A stretch of 64,000 nucleotides of DNA from Lantana camara (lineage: Eukaryota > Streptophyta > Magnoliopsida > Lamiales > Verbenaceae): assembly GCA_037501455.1 (NCBI GenBank), contig CM074857.1:110269501-110333500 (forward strand), in the 5' to 3' direction. Positions 1-11,083 of the stretch are shown in pieces (position 1 is the first letter of the stretch; each line of letters starts with the position of its first letter). The notes beneath the pieces are model-generated. The model made no database searches. It was not told the DNA's origin and worked only from the letters and a program-made list of their open reading frames with translations. A program made the translations under genes and the position numbers.

Positions 1-1068
1 GATGGTCTAACCGGGATGAAGTAGTGAAACTCTCCAGGACTCTAGAGCGCTTAGTGCGACCCATAGTACCTAAATCAAACAAATATAGCAAGACAAAGCA
101 CAAAGAAATCAATCACAAATCAATTGGACAATTCATCAAACACCTTGTGAGCTTAAGCCTAGGGTGTGAGTTCTAACTTAAGTTCTTTAACTACCCAATT
201 CAAATTCACACCAGCTTATAATCTACAATTCAAACTCAAAATTCTCTACCTTCAACTTCCATAATTCGTACTCAAGATTACTTAGAAGTTAGGATTCTTC
301 AAAGATTTAACACAATTCAAGTTAACTTCAATTTAAGGCATCAATCCTAATTCTAGCATGCTTAATCTCTCAAAATTTATCAATTCAATCTCAAAGTGAT
401 TCCTAACATGCACTTCAATCCTAGGTTTCATTCTTAGATTGAAAAAATTAGCTCTAACAATTCACTCTAAGAAAGGAAGATATTGACTTACTTTGATTCA
501 CAAAGGAGGAGAGAATGTGTAAACTTGGTGGAAAAGCTTCTTGATTGTAAATTGATAATGGTTGACCCAAGGGAACTATTGAATCTCTTCTAAGGTAGAA
601 TAAGTGGGTGCAAGTGTATTTATAGGTTTGGGGGAGAAAAATCCGAAATTTGGTAGGACAAGACTTAATTTAACCCTAAAAACGTGTTTCCTAAAACCCA
701 AATCTCGCCAGTCGGACCGGTAACGGGCATTACCGATTTTTCTCTTGGAAGGGGTAACGACCGTTACCCCTCTGGGCCAAGACACCTGTTTCTATTAACG
801 GGCGTTACCTAAAAATAATTGCTAAGGTGTAACGCCCGTTACCTATACTACCCGGGGCATCTGACCTCGTTAACGGGCGTTACTAAAAGGTAACTGTAAT
901 GGTGTAACGCCCTTTACTCACTATTCCGTCCAAAACTTAATTAAACATAAACATAAAACTAATGGTGCTTAATCATGTCAATTAACCGAAATTAACTCAT
1001 AGTATTCAATCAAACCACAGTGCACCGTTCTTGAAACACATAAACGCATATATCAATTCATATCAACA
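1..1068 (-). repeat. LTR-like sequence (3' LTR side of element F), cut by window start
   Basis: Read on the minus strand it begins TGTTGATATG at 1068, right after a purine-rich stretch (AAGGAGAATGAAT) that looks like a polypurine tract, and it runs off the left edge. About 150-350 bp into it lie six inverted repeats of the type GTAACGNNCGTTAC (719-917), placed as in the LTRs of F and E. It shares the TGTTG start and the array with the 5' LTR at 3721-5175, but its terminal sequence is clearly different. The other end is outside the window, so its length is unknown. Confidence 0.6.
719..917. repeat. Cluster of CG-NN-CG inverted repeats, AACGNNCGTT type
   Basis: Six short inverted repeats lie in 200 bp, including GGTAACGACCGTTACC and GTAACGCCCGTTACC. 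Some have lost one CpG (for example GGTAACGGGCATTACC), as expected from deamination of methylated C. Function unknown. Confidence 0.75.
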
Positions 1069-1360
1069 ATTCATTCTCCTTAAGAAAGAAAATTAATGGC
1101 ATGCACATGCATATGAACAAAGTAAATGGACCACACAATAACACTCAAATCACGGTCATTGCACCATGTAGACCTAGGTTTCCTAGTAAAACATCAAGTG
1201 ACCTGCAAACGAGAGAGACAACTCAATTATCACGAGAAAAACGAGGACGAAAGAAACGAAAACAGCGAAAACAAAAACAAAAAGAAAGAAAAAAATTAGT
1301 TCTAAGTTATAGTCATTAGCTTGACTTTAGAAACCGAATTGGGATTAACAATCCCGAAGC

Positions 1361-1386
1361 AACGAGTCACAAGGAGTGACCTCGTT
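1361..1386. other. Hairpin-forming inverted repeat at the 3' side of element F
   Basis: AACGAGTCAC and GTGACCTCGTT form a 10-bp stem with one bulged base around AAGGA. A second small inverted repeat, GGGATT-AAC-AATCCC, lies just before it (about 1341-1355). The pair sits between the protease remnant and the 3' LTR-like end, much like the hairpin at 40401-40420 in element K. Role unknown. Confidence 0.5.
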
Positions 1387-1476
1387 CTTGTTACTCACAA
1401 AACCGGAGCTTGATCTCCAAGTATCTAATTCCAAAACATCCTTTATTCTCGATCTCCGAGATTTCGGTTTTCCTTC

Positions 1477-3588
1477 TCAATCAACTGTATCTCTTTTCTC
1501 CGTGAACAGTGTCATTCCGTTTGGTGTATCACCTATAATCTTAATCATGCAACACTTATCCGGGATCGCCGGTGGTGTCAGGGAACCAAAATTCCTAAAC
1601 TCCATTCGTTCGTCTCCTATTTTGAACGTGAGACGTCCGTTCTGAACATCTATATCTGCTCCAGCCGTAGCCAGAAACGGTCTTCCAAGTATCAATGGCA
1701 TCCTCTCATCGCTCTCAATATCAAGAACTACAAAATCAGTAGGAATGTGAAAATTTTCAACTTTTACCAAAATATCTTCAAGAATTCCTGTGGGATATTT
1801 CACCGATCTGTCTGCTAGTTGGAGTGTCATATTAGTCGGTGTAAGCTCCTTCACTCCTAATTTCTTGCAAGTAGGTAACAGGATTAAACTCACACTAGCT
1901 CCTAAATCACATAAAACATTATGAAATTGCAAAGAACCAATAGTAAGAGGAATTGAAAAACTCCCTGGATCTTTGAGCTTCGGGGGAAGCTTATGCTGAA
2001 TAATAGCACTGCATTCCTCAGTAAGCATCACAGTAGTGAAGTTTTCAGGCTTCTCTTTGCTTGAAATCACTTCTTTCTCTAAATTCTCCTTCTTAAGATC
2101 ATCTTTCTCTTCAACTTTCTTAAGTACAACTTTCTCAACATCTGAACCTGCAAATATCTTCGAACCTTCATTCTCTCTATTGTCTCCTACAATTATGGCC
2201 TGACAATGCTCCTTAGGATTATTTTCAGTTTGGCTTGGTAGCATTCCTGGGCCTCTCAAATTCAGAGATTGGGCAATCTGACCAATCTGAGTCTCCAAAG
2301 TTCTGGTCTGATATACCACTTGATCTAATTGAGCTTCCAACTTCTGATGTCGACCCCGTAGACACGGTTATAAACTTCTCAAGTGCGACCTCCCATCCCT
2401 GGTTTTGCTCATGTTGAGGGGGCGTAACATTGAATGGGGCTGGTGGTCGTGTTTGAAATTGCTGCCTAGGCTGAAACTGCGGCCTAGGTTGAGGTGGTTG
2501 TTGAACATTCTGATTATTAGACCACGACTAGTGAGGGTGGTTCTTCCATCCTGGATTGTAGGTGTTTTAGTAGGGATCATTTGCTGGTTTGAAGTTATTT
2601 GCATAATTCACCTGCTCTTGCACCTGTTCTCCTACATTGGTATGAGGACACATATTAAAATCATGTGGACCACTACAAATTTCACATGTTATCTGAACTG
2701 GTTGGGATTGTATCCCAACTACATTGACAACGGTTAAGCCATCTACAAATTTAGCGTTGATGGCGGTTAAGCCATCTAACTCTATGACTCCTGCTTGCAC
2801 TTTCACTGGTTGCGAATGGCTCCTCTCATGTACAAAAACATCGTTTTGTGACATATTATCTAACAACTCAGTAGCAACTGCTTCAGATTTTGCTAAGAAT
2901 GCTCCGCCAGCTGTGGCATCCATCGCTCCTCTAAAAGTAGGGGACATCCCATTGTAAAAGGTTTGAATTAATAACCAACCGGGAATCCCGTGATGTGGAC
3001 ACTTTTTCTACAAATCCTTAAATCTCTCCCAAACTTCATAGAAAGACTCTCCATCCAACTGCCTGAAACCTTGAATATCATTCCTGTACTTCGTGGTTTT
3101 GCTAAGTGGACAGAACTTGGCTAGGAAAGCCTAAGATAATGCTGCCCAAGTCTGAAAGGATTCGTTTGGGACAGTGCTCAATCATGCTTTAGCTCGTTCC
3201 CTAAGTGAAAAGGGAAAAAGCCTAACTCGGATAGCATCAATAGTGACATTGTGAATTTTGAAGGTATCACACACTTCCAAAAAATACTCTAGATGTGAAG
3301 TCGGATCCTCCAAAGGTAATCCTGAAAACGAATTGTTTTGCAGCAGATTATGATAGAAGGTTTAATTTCAAAGTTATTTACTGCAATCGGGGGACGAGCT
3401 GCAGTTTGAATTGCTCCAGCCTGCGGCATGTTATAATCTCTTATGGCCGGTGGTGGTGGTGGGTCTGCTTCAGACATCGGTAAAGTAATTGGTTTCTTCT
3501 CCTTCTTACGCCTTCTCCTAATAGCATTCAGTGTTCTCTCAATTTTCGGATCATATGGAACTAATTCGGGATCTTAAGATCTTCGCAT
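1477..3588 (-). pseudogene. Athila-type gag-protease remnant of element F
   Basis: This is a broken gag-protease gene of a Ty3/gypsy Athila/Tat-type retrotransposon. The likely gag start is the ATG at 3588-3586, which gives MRRS and then a stop. Later pieces are a proline-rich leader with AIRDYN (3289-3477), a gag C-terminal piece starting MSPTFRGAMDATAGGAFL (2947-2567), and an open frame from 2340 to 1477. That last frame holds the ETQIGQIAQSLN linker, then a retropepsin-like domain with active site LCDLGAS and, further on, the flap-like MPLILGRPFLATAGADI. A spacer between NPKEHC and the protease is shortened, and the LRSG motif seen in element E is absent. The reverse transcriptase, RNase H and integrase that should follow are missing. 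The order and wording match element E at 58945-61075, which supports the identification. Not functional. Confidence 0.85.
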
Positions 3589-3720
3589 GCACTGTAAACC
3601 TGCACAAGGAAAAGAAATCCTCAGTCAAATTCCACAGTAAAAAAGATAATGAACATAAAGTAAAGTAATAGTCTAAAGCACTAGATCAAAATAACTGAGT
3701 AATCTTGACAAAAAACTTGT
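3589..3720 (-). other. Leader of element F with the primer-binding site lost
   Basis: Compared with element E (58784-58944), the bases between ACAAGTTTTT and ATTTTGATCTAGT are mostly gone. The Asp-tRNA primer site TGGCGCCGTTGCCGGGGA is therefore absent here, while sequence on both sides aligns. This copy could not prime reverse transcription in the normal way. Confidence 0.65.
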
Positions 3721-5175
3721 TGTAAGGTTTTACTACAGTTAAAAACCAATCGTGCAAGTGTACACTAACATACACGTAGCACAATAGGATCGAACCCACA
3801 AGGAAGGAAAATCAATCACTACTCTATATTCTTCTCTAATCTAAAGACCTGACGAAAAGCAATTGTTGTGTTTATCTATTAATCTACTAAAATAGGAATT
3901 AACAATTAACTAGAGTTAAACGAAAATAATAACTTAACCACACGAATTAAATTCAGTAAACTAAACAGGCAGGGGAAAATTAATGAATCATACAATCAAG
4001 AGGTGATGTGATACTCGTCTGACAAGTGTAATTCTACAACCTAATCACTTATATTTGTATTACCCTCTCTCAAGGTGTAACCAAGTGCTAAATTAGTGTT
4101 CAATGTTGCTCTCGCAATCACCAATAGTTAATTAAACCATACGAGCAAGACTAGTGCAATTCAGTATTCTAGTGGCTAGGTATGGAATAAGATTACTGTT
4201 GTATAAGCTAGGACCAAATCTCTTTGTACCCTATAACTTACAAGTTATGAAAACAATCTAAATTACCATCACTCTTTCGATCTATGGGCAAATATGACAC
4301 ATGCTAAGGGTGATCAGGCCATCGCAAGTCAATTCAAACCTGTTTTCAAACTAAGAATTAACACAAGTCATTCAAGCATCTTATCAAACATCTATCATGT
4401 AATCATCATCACTCCCCCTAGCCTTAGAGAATTAGCTACTCATAATTAAGACAAAACTCATAAAACTAAAGGAAATTGCATTAAAATAAATCATAGTTAT
4501 CAAATCTAAACAAAGTGTCCAAAACAAAACTATAAACATTCAACAGTAGCTAAAAACGAATCTAACGTACGAAACTAAAACTAAATTCAAAGGAATTAGT
4601 TTGTAAATTAAAGCAACAATAAAACCAAAGATCGTTCTAGGAATTCAATCCTCTCGTCTTCTCGAATTCTCTGAAAAATCTTTGAAACTCCTTGGTCTTC
4701 TCTCCAAACCCTAGGTCTTGATCTGGAAGAAAAGCTCTCTAAAAAAAAACTCCAAAAACGCACTAATATAGCAGCCCAAAAATAATTCTCGCCACCCTAG
4801 GTCACGGGCGTTACCTATCCATGTGTAATTGTTGTTAACGCCCGTTACTGCTTGAAATCGCCATAACGTTTTTATTAGTGGTAACGGGTATTACCACTTT
4901 CCTTCAGCCCAGGGGTAACGGGCGTTACCCCTCTTCTCTCGCCAAAAACTCCCCTCCTGTGGCTAGTAACGGGGCTTACTACTTTTGTACTCCTAAGTGG
5001 TAACGTGAGTTACCACATTTTCCTCCAAAAATGCATGAAATTGCCTTGCTTCGCCGTTTCGTAACTCCAACTCCAAAGTCACCTGAACGGAGCAAAATAA
5101 ACACATAAACTCATCAAACGACACCAAAATATAATCTAATTAATTATCAAAATCATGCAATTTCTACACACAACA
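3721..5175 (-). repeat. 5' LTR of element F (Athila-type)
   Basis: On the minus strand it runs TGTTGTGTG...CTTACA. It aligns with the LTR of E (57246-58783) along its body, for example TGGTGTCGTTTGATG...TTATGTGTTTATTTTGCTCC near the start and CACTTGCACGATTGGTTTT near the end. A cluster of GTAACGNNCGTTAC inverted repeats lies at 4803-5013. Confidence 0.8.
4803..5013. repeat. Cluster of CG-NN-CG inverted repeats in the F LTR
   Basis: Includes CACGGGCGTTACC, TTAACGCCCGTTAC, GGTAACGGGTATTACC, GGGTAACGGGCGTTACCC and GTGGTAACGTGAGTTACCAC. Several members have decayed CpGs. They lie about 160-370 bp from the LTR start. Confidence 0.75.
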
Positions 5176-6057
5176 TGGGACAAAGGTGAGAATGTTGGAA
5201 ACTTACAGTATCAGGTTGTCGAAATTGGGGACCGATTGAAACTATGGTGTGATGGTGGTGTGTGTTTATTGTGACAAAACCACACCAAAAGATCAATACA
5301 CACTTCATTCAACATTATGATAACATCATTTAAGGCACAACACATCAAAACCATAGCATTCAAGGCATATCATATCATATTACAAGTTAACAAAGAATAG
5401 GAGTCATAATCGGGGCCGAATAAGAATGAAACGAGCAAAGGACGTATACCCAAAGCCTGGAGGGGCTAACGACCGTTAGCCGCACCCTTCACAAAAGCAC
5501 TAAGGGTCGTTAGTGGGGCTAGGAACCCTAGGTGCAACTAACGACCGTTACACCCAAACATGCACAAGGCGACTAACGGGCATTAGCACGTCCAGTCTTT
5601 GTCTTCCTCATAAAAAAGCCCTTGTTTTAGCCACAAAATCAAACCACACACATATGCAGCAGTTGGGGTTCGAAGGAGGTAAGGTGAGGCAGCAAAAACT
5701 CACCAAAATCAAGCACAAACTCAACACATAATTGAGCACAACAAGAAGGCAACAAAATGGAGGCAAAACTCCAACAAAATCCATGGTTTCAAGCTTCTAA
5801 CTTCAAGTACAACAATGGAAACTCATTCAACACACAACTACCATTAAATAAAAGTTCATACATGCATCAAGGAAGCTCCAAGGACCAAGAAACTAGTCTT
5901 AGATCAACAAATAACACCAAGATGAGCATATGATTCAAGATTTTCATAAAACCCTTACTATTCATTGTCTAACTTAAAATCCATGAAATTTCAAGTAAAA
6001 ACAAGATATATTCAGATGAAAATGAAGTTTTAGACGTGGAGAATTCAAAACTGAGCT
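5176..6057 (-). repeat. Fragment of a Tekay-like LTR that hosts the next LTR
   Basis: The stretch resembles the middle of the Tekay-like LTRs downstream (compare 13330-14100): a CpG-rich inverted-repeat cluster, then AT-rich sequence with 'tttcaagcttc' and 'catgcatcaagg' landmarks. The cluster (5465-5590) has TAACGACCGTTA-type arms, otherwise seen in the Athila-type LTRs. No ORF of interest. Both ends are broken by insertions. Confidence 0.5.
5465..5590. repeat. CG-NN-CG inverted repeats, TAACGACCGTTA type
   Basis: Three to four repeats: GGCTAACGACCGTTAGCC, a degraded one near 5505, CTAACGACCGTTAC, and CTAACGGGCATTAG. They lie in a Tekay-like LTR body. Confidence 0.65.
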
Positions 6058-6568
6058 TGTGACACCCTAAACGGAGGGTACCACATCCCCCGCACCGTGA
6101 ACCCGGTCCACGCATGAAATGGAAAGTCCATATATGAACCAAGCTCACCGCGAATAGAGACAGAACAAAATCCATCCTGTATTAGGCGGGATTAGACCCT
6201 ATACCAACAATGCAATAGAAAAGGAATACGGAAGCTAGGCAGAAAACGTTCAAAATAACAGTGTGAAAACAATTCAAATAGGAATATAAACACGGGTTCA
6301 ACTAAACCAATAAACCTGTCCTAACTTGTCCCGAAACAATACAAGGCATTAAAATACAAACGGGTTCAATAAAGCGATGTAAATACAATATGGCTTACAA
6401 GGCCCAAATACAAAGTAGGAAACGGATATGTGGTACAAAGCAGTGAACACGACCAAGACATGAACAAAGACCTCGACAGACTCCCACCTAACCACCGCAA
6501 ACCTGCAAGACAAACACTAAAAACAACGAGAGGGAGGGGTCAGCGAACTGACTGAGTGAGGGGGTTAC

Positions 6569-6596
6569 ACACACACACATATATATATATATATAA
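6569..6596. repeat. (AC)n(AT)n microsatellite
   Basis: A run of AC dinucleotides passes directly into AT dinucleotides inside the Tekay-like LTR. Confidence 0.9.
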
Positions 6597-7809
6597 GCAG
6601 GCAATCAAGCGGGCGTAATTCCACTGTACATTATTTGTTATTAAAGCAAGTGGCAGGAATCAGGAGTTTATCAATACGTACGGGTGGAATTACGGTCAGA
6701 CATGTAGTCAGGTAAGCAGAATATAAAATGCATGTATCGATATCCATACACCCTCTGTTGATGCCCATTTTACCTTAACGATCCATGAGCTCGGGTGCTG
6801 AACAGGGGTTGAAGGCATGCCAGAGGTTACGGATATCTATGTGCTACATTCTAGGGGACTTGGCGAGAACGGGTATTTTTTACATCCTGGACTCCACTTT
6901 TCATTTATTAACATGAAAAGAACAGGGCACGTACACAATGAAGAAATCAGGAATCAGGAATTCATTATGTTATCAATATCAAGAATGCATGTATAAGATT
7001 AACCTCCTTCTCCGGTGATGGTCCGGGTAGCTAACCCTCGCCATCCAGGTCATAGTGGTACTTCGGGTTCATGACTCCCCAGTCCGGAATTCCATCTTCC
7101 ACCAAACCTCCTGGCGGATATCCGAGTTGGTCCAACACGGTGGGACTTATGCAAGAGGTCACCGTTGGCCCGATGCCTCCCCGGTTCGCTCAATACACAA
7201 GGCCCTGGGCCCCACGACCAGGTACAGGAATCCACATCGGCTAGCCTAGCGCTAGGAGAGTTGGGGGCAATCAGGATCTCGCGAAACAGGCTCAAGGTTA
7301 ACACTACATGATTTATAACGCATTTCTGGTACATAGCCGGTATAAAAGATACGACTAGTTTTATATGAAAATCATTTGGCTAGCTTTAGTTCATGCAAGG
7401 CTATAGGTTGTTTATAAAAGAAAACCCTGACCTCCATGTGCAAGAAAGACCAAGAGAGCCTCGAAAGTCTCCACCAAGGAGATCACTGTACAAGAAAAGG
7501 AAACACGGTGTACTTGTAAGACATGACTCAAAATGAAACCAAGTAGGACGCACGACAATGTATGAACGCATATAAAGCATGTTCCATATGGTGCATGATT
7601 ACAACTTATACGAATTGCATCCAATTGAGGCTCAATAATCATACCATAGCAATTTAAACAATTGCATAACATATAATAACCATAAATCATGTTGGGAACA
7701 TGCTAGGGGCGGGAAAGAACGAACAAAAGTGGAAAAAACGGAGTAAATACAAAAACCACAACACAATAGGGCGTCGTGGCCTAGCCACAAGGTCAGAAGT
7801 AAAACTGGA

Positions 7810-8010
7810 CATGCGTCACGGCCGCGACAGAAAACGTCGCACCCGCAACCCCCTTCCAGGAGGGTCACTGACCACCTGTCGTGGCTGCGCCCCAAAATGA
7901 ACACATTTTGGTCATACCTGCAACACACGTCCAGATGCGAAACAACCAAGGTGTCATGGCCGTGACCGAAATGAACGTATTTCGGTCGCGCCCTCGACCA
8001 AGCTCTGAAT
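7810..8010. repeat. CG-NN-CG inverted repeats, TCACGGCCGTGA type
   Basis: Includes GTCACGGCCGCGAC, GTCATGGCCGTGAC and GGTCGCGCCCTCGACC. The cluster sits about 900 bp from the LTR start, as in the other Tekay-like LTRs. Confidence 0.65.
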
Positions 8011-8842
8011 AGAGAAACCATGGCTTCGGGAAGAAACCAACAAGCACACACACGGTTGCACACGACTTTCAAACGCACGAAAATCATAACAGGGAGCATA
8101 TATAATACATAGATCATATATTTGCAAGTTAGTGCCCCCGAAACGAGCTTACACACATAAATCCCGTACCCAACACTAGTCTTTACCTTCCACAATTAGC
8201 CAAATAACACGAATCCAAGGCATGAAAGGGATAATAAAATGAAGCACGTAACGAATAGAACACAAATCTTACCTTGTGTCATTGATCGGACGGTTGGATC
8301 TTGCGTGCTCGAGCTCGAGAGCTTGGGGTGCCAAATGGGGAATTTCTCTTCTCTCTTCTCTCTTCTCTCTTCTCCCTTGCCTGGTGTGTAACGTGAAAAT
8401 GAGGGGGAAAGAGAAAGCTTGCCCCTTTTTAGGGCCGGGCAAATGGGTTGGTTGAAACTGGTAGGGTCAAACAGTATCCGATCCATTCAGATTGGATTTT
8501 AAAACGGTAGGGCGATCAAATGACTTTAGAAAATTAAAGGTTAATTCATTGACTCCGAATCATCGAAACAAACTCAATGATAAGGTTAGAATTCGAATCC
8601 AAATTCTCGAGCTTAAGATAGCCACGATTGGCCTAAAACACCTTAATTATAATTAGGTCCCTAACTTGCAATTATTGGACAATTGAGTCCAAATACAATT
8701 TAAATAAATTCTAAGGCGCATGTTAATAAAATAAACTCCACGTTGACACGTATAGCATGCGATGTCACATAAATCACATAATTACTGAATTAAACTCTCT
8801 CGTGACGTTGTACCTGGCTTACCATAAAAACGGGGTGTCACA

Positions 8843-9628
8843 ACCTCTCCCCCTTAAGAAGGACCTGTCCTCAGGTCCACTGCTTTGAGTTCTGGACTCT
8901 AAGTAAAAGCTCTTCGTGTTCATCCCACGCTGGGTTCACGACCTCCCCATAGGAATTAGTTCGGAAAAGAAGTCGTCAAGCACGAAAGGGTTTCAATGCT
9001 CACTGTAAGCTGCTCACGAACTTGATCTGACCATGAGTAGTCCGGATGTCTCGCACGATAGAAGGGTCTAAAACGAGGTTCAGCTCCCATAGTTTGAATC
9101 CATCCTAACCATCCCACAACTCGGCATCACAAGTGGAGTAGTTAATGAACTTCCACCACTTGCTCTCCAACCCAGACGGGTCTTCTAACTCCACAACATC
9201 ATCACAGTTTGAAGTTGGTTCTCAAACCGCCACTAGCTTCAAAACACTGTCTCGAAAGACCTATTGCAAAGTTTATTGCACGGCACGACCCTCGTCTCAC
9301 CCTGAAACTAAGGCACTCGCTCACTCTAAAAACAGTTAACAAGTAAACACATACAACAGAGATTAAAGGAAATGCATGATGCACGTGATATGTATGTTTG
9401 AATGTACCGTTCACCGTGATTTTGGAAAGCTTCCATTGTAGTGATCCGGTTTGACATACAATCCTTGGTTGAAGATTCTTCTAACCCTAGTGTCGTGCCT
9501 CGAAACACCCTATATGTAGATACTTCAATAACCACTCGATCTTCACTTCCACGTTCAACTTTCCTTTCCTTAGTAATACCACGTCCAAAGTTCCAATCTT
9601 GAGTGTGCACTTGACCTTAGCCCTATCA
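8843..9628 (-). mobile_element. Internal 3' fragment of a Tekay-like non-autonomous element
   Basis: Minus-strand sequence matches the 3' internal end of element D: 'gcagtggacctgaggacagg' beside the polypurine tract AAGGGGGAGAGGT, and a short stretch reading EDRVVIEV that also occurs in D near 47120. No recognisable pol domain. The rest of this element is missing, broken at about 9628 by the next fragment. Confidence 0.6.
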
Positions 9629-9993
9629 GTTTATTCTTTGCCACATAAATTTTTAATTTATTAATTTGAATTATTACCTTTTGCGACGGATTTTGCAACG
9701 AAAAATTTTGTTGCAAAAAGGCAAAAAAATTAATTAATTATTGGTTGGTTTGCAACGAAAAATCCGTTGGTAAAATCGTTGCTAATGTCTGTGGGTAGTA
9801 ATCTGTTGCTATAAATTCGTTGCTAATTCCATTGTTAATATCCGTTGCTAATAATTCGTTGCTAAATCCGTCGCTATAGATTAGCCATGAGGGTTATAGC
9901 AATGGAAAATTTTCATTGCTAAGCCGAATCCGTTGCTAATTTGGCCAAAATCCGTTGCTAAATCAGTTGCTATAAGGCATTTTTCTAGTAGTG
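9629..9993 (-). mobile_element. CACTA-like DNA transposon fragment, one end only
   Basis: It ends at 9993 with a terminus that reads CACTACTAGAAAAATGCC on the minus strand, the classic start of plant CACTA elements. The 300 bp next to it are packed with subterminal repeats of the type GCAACGGATTT/AAATCCGTTGC in both orientations. No matching opposite end is visible near 9629, so it is truncated. No transposase ORF. Confidence 0.65.
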
Positions 9994-10190
9994 GTAGTTA
10001 TCCCTTACCACCCGGACAGGGTGATCAATAGGTACATGAATTCCATTGAACGGAATCCCATCGGTTTACCAAACCTCCTGGTGAACGTCTGGGTTGGTCC
10101 GAATAGGTGGGACGTATGCAAGAGGTGGCCGTCAGCCCATGCTTTCCCGGTTCCCTCAATACACAAGCCCCTGGGCCCCAGGAAGTGTAA
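9994..10190 (-). repeat. Tekay-like LTR fragment I, part 1
   Basis: Aligns with 7050-7215 of the LTR at 6058 (shared 'accaaacctcctgg', 'gcaagaggt', 'ctcaatacacaag', 'ctgggcccc'). It is interrupted by solo LTR G and resumes at 11936 with the next landmark of the LTR, 'tctcgccaaaac'. Confidence 0.65.
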
Positions 10191-10371
10191 TGTTGAGCGT
10201 AAAATTCACATGAATTTGAGCGTTAATTAGAGTTGATTTTTTGCCATTTCTTGAGCTTATGTGTTGATTTTGCTCCATTTAGGTACTTTTACATTGGAGT
10301 TAAGAAACGATAGAAAAAAGCGAGTTCGGTGCTAAGTATGGGAAAAAGTTAAATTTTGGCGGATTTAAGGG

Positions 10372-10610
10372 GACACACCCGTGTCCCTTCACAAGTATAA
10401 ATTGAGACACCCCCGTGTCGCGATACAGAACTCCAAGGATGATAGGGGACACGATCGTGTCTCATGGCAAGAAGAAATCGAAACACCCCCGTGTCTCGGT
10501 ACAAACGATTTAAGCTTCGCGAGATTAAGAGGGCGCCAACACGTTTTTGAGAGACATGGGCGTGTGCGTGATTTGTGAAGGAAAGAGACACGCCCGTGTC
10601 TCTTATCGAC
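10372..10610. repeat. CG-NN-CG inverted repeats, GACACGCCCGTGTC type
   Basis: Includes GGGACACACCCGTGTCCC, GGGGACACGATCGTGTCTC, GAAACACCCCCGTGTC and AGAGACACGCCCGTGTCTCT, about 180-420 bp from the LTR start. One more copy lies at 10840-10860 in the duplicated block. Confidence 0.75.
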
Positions 10611-11083
10611 TGAAGATTTCCTGTAACAACTATATATAGCGCGAGAATTATTGTGTTTAGGGTTCGCTTTCGGAGATTGAAAACCTAGCATCTTGGGAGC
10701 GAGATGGAGGAACGAGAGAAGGTTCCAGAGAATTTCGAGAAGACGAAAGGATTGAATTCTTCAAATAATTTCTTTACTTCCGGTTTATTTTTTGCTTTAA
10801 TTCACCAAACTAATTCCTTTAAGTTTATTGTGAAGGAAAGAGACACGCCCCGTGTCTCTTGTCGGCTGAAGATTTCCTGTAACAACTATATATAGTGCGA
10901 GAATTATTATGTTTAAGGTTCGCTTTCGGAGATTGAAAACCTAGCATCTTGGGAGCGAGATGGAGGAATGAGAGAAGGTTCCGGAGAATTTCGAGAAGAC
11001 GAAAGGATTGAATTCTTCAAATAATGTCTTTACTTCCGGTTTATTTTTTGCTTTAATTCACCAAACTAATTCCTCTAAGTTTA
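10575..11083 (+). repeat. 255-bp tandem duplication inside solo LTR G
   Basis: The block starting 'gtgaaggaaagagacacgcc' at 10575 recurs at 10830 and the two are nearly identical to about 11083. Each copy holds one GACACGCCCGTGTC repeat and an 'actatatatag' TATA-like stretch, so the putative core promoter is doubled. E and F have only one copy. Confidence 0.85.

Larger units (their letters stand above)
6058..8842 (-). repeat. 3' LTR of a Tekay-like element (minus strand)
   Basis: Minus strand TGTGACACCCCG...AGGGTGTCACA, 2785 bp. It is followed at 8843 by a polypurine tract and internal sequence matching the 3' internal end of element D (47880-47943), so this is a 3' LTR. It contains GTCGCGGCC-type inverted repeats around 7810-8010 and a TCTCT-rich run at 8344-8376. 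The family resembles Tekay/Del chromoviruses by its TGTGACACCC ends and AAGGGGGAGAGG polypurine tract. Confidence 0.75.

Noticed and set aside
1339..1343. TGGGA near 1339 as a partner for TGGGA at 5176-5180 (target duplication of F)
   Set aside because: It is internal to F, not at an LTR end, and a 5-mer match is expected by chance in this length.
10372..10610. Regularly spaced short inverted repeats resembling a CRISPR array
   Set aside because: Repeats are only about 14-18 bp, degenerate and unevenly spaced, and they lie inside a plant LTR; there are no cas genes.
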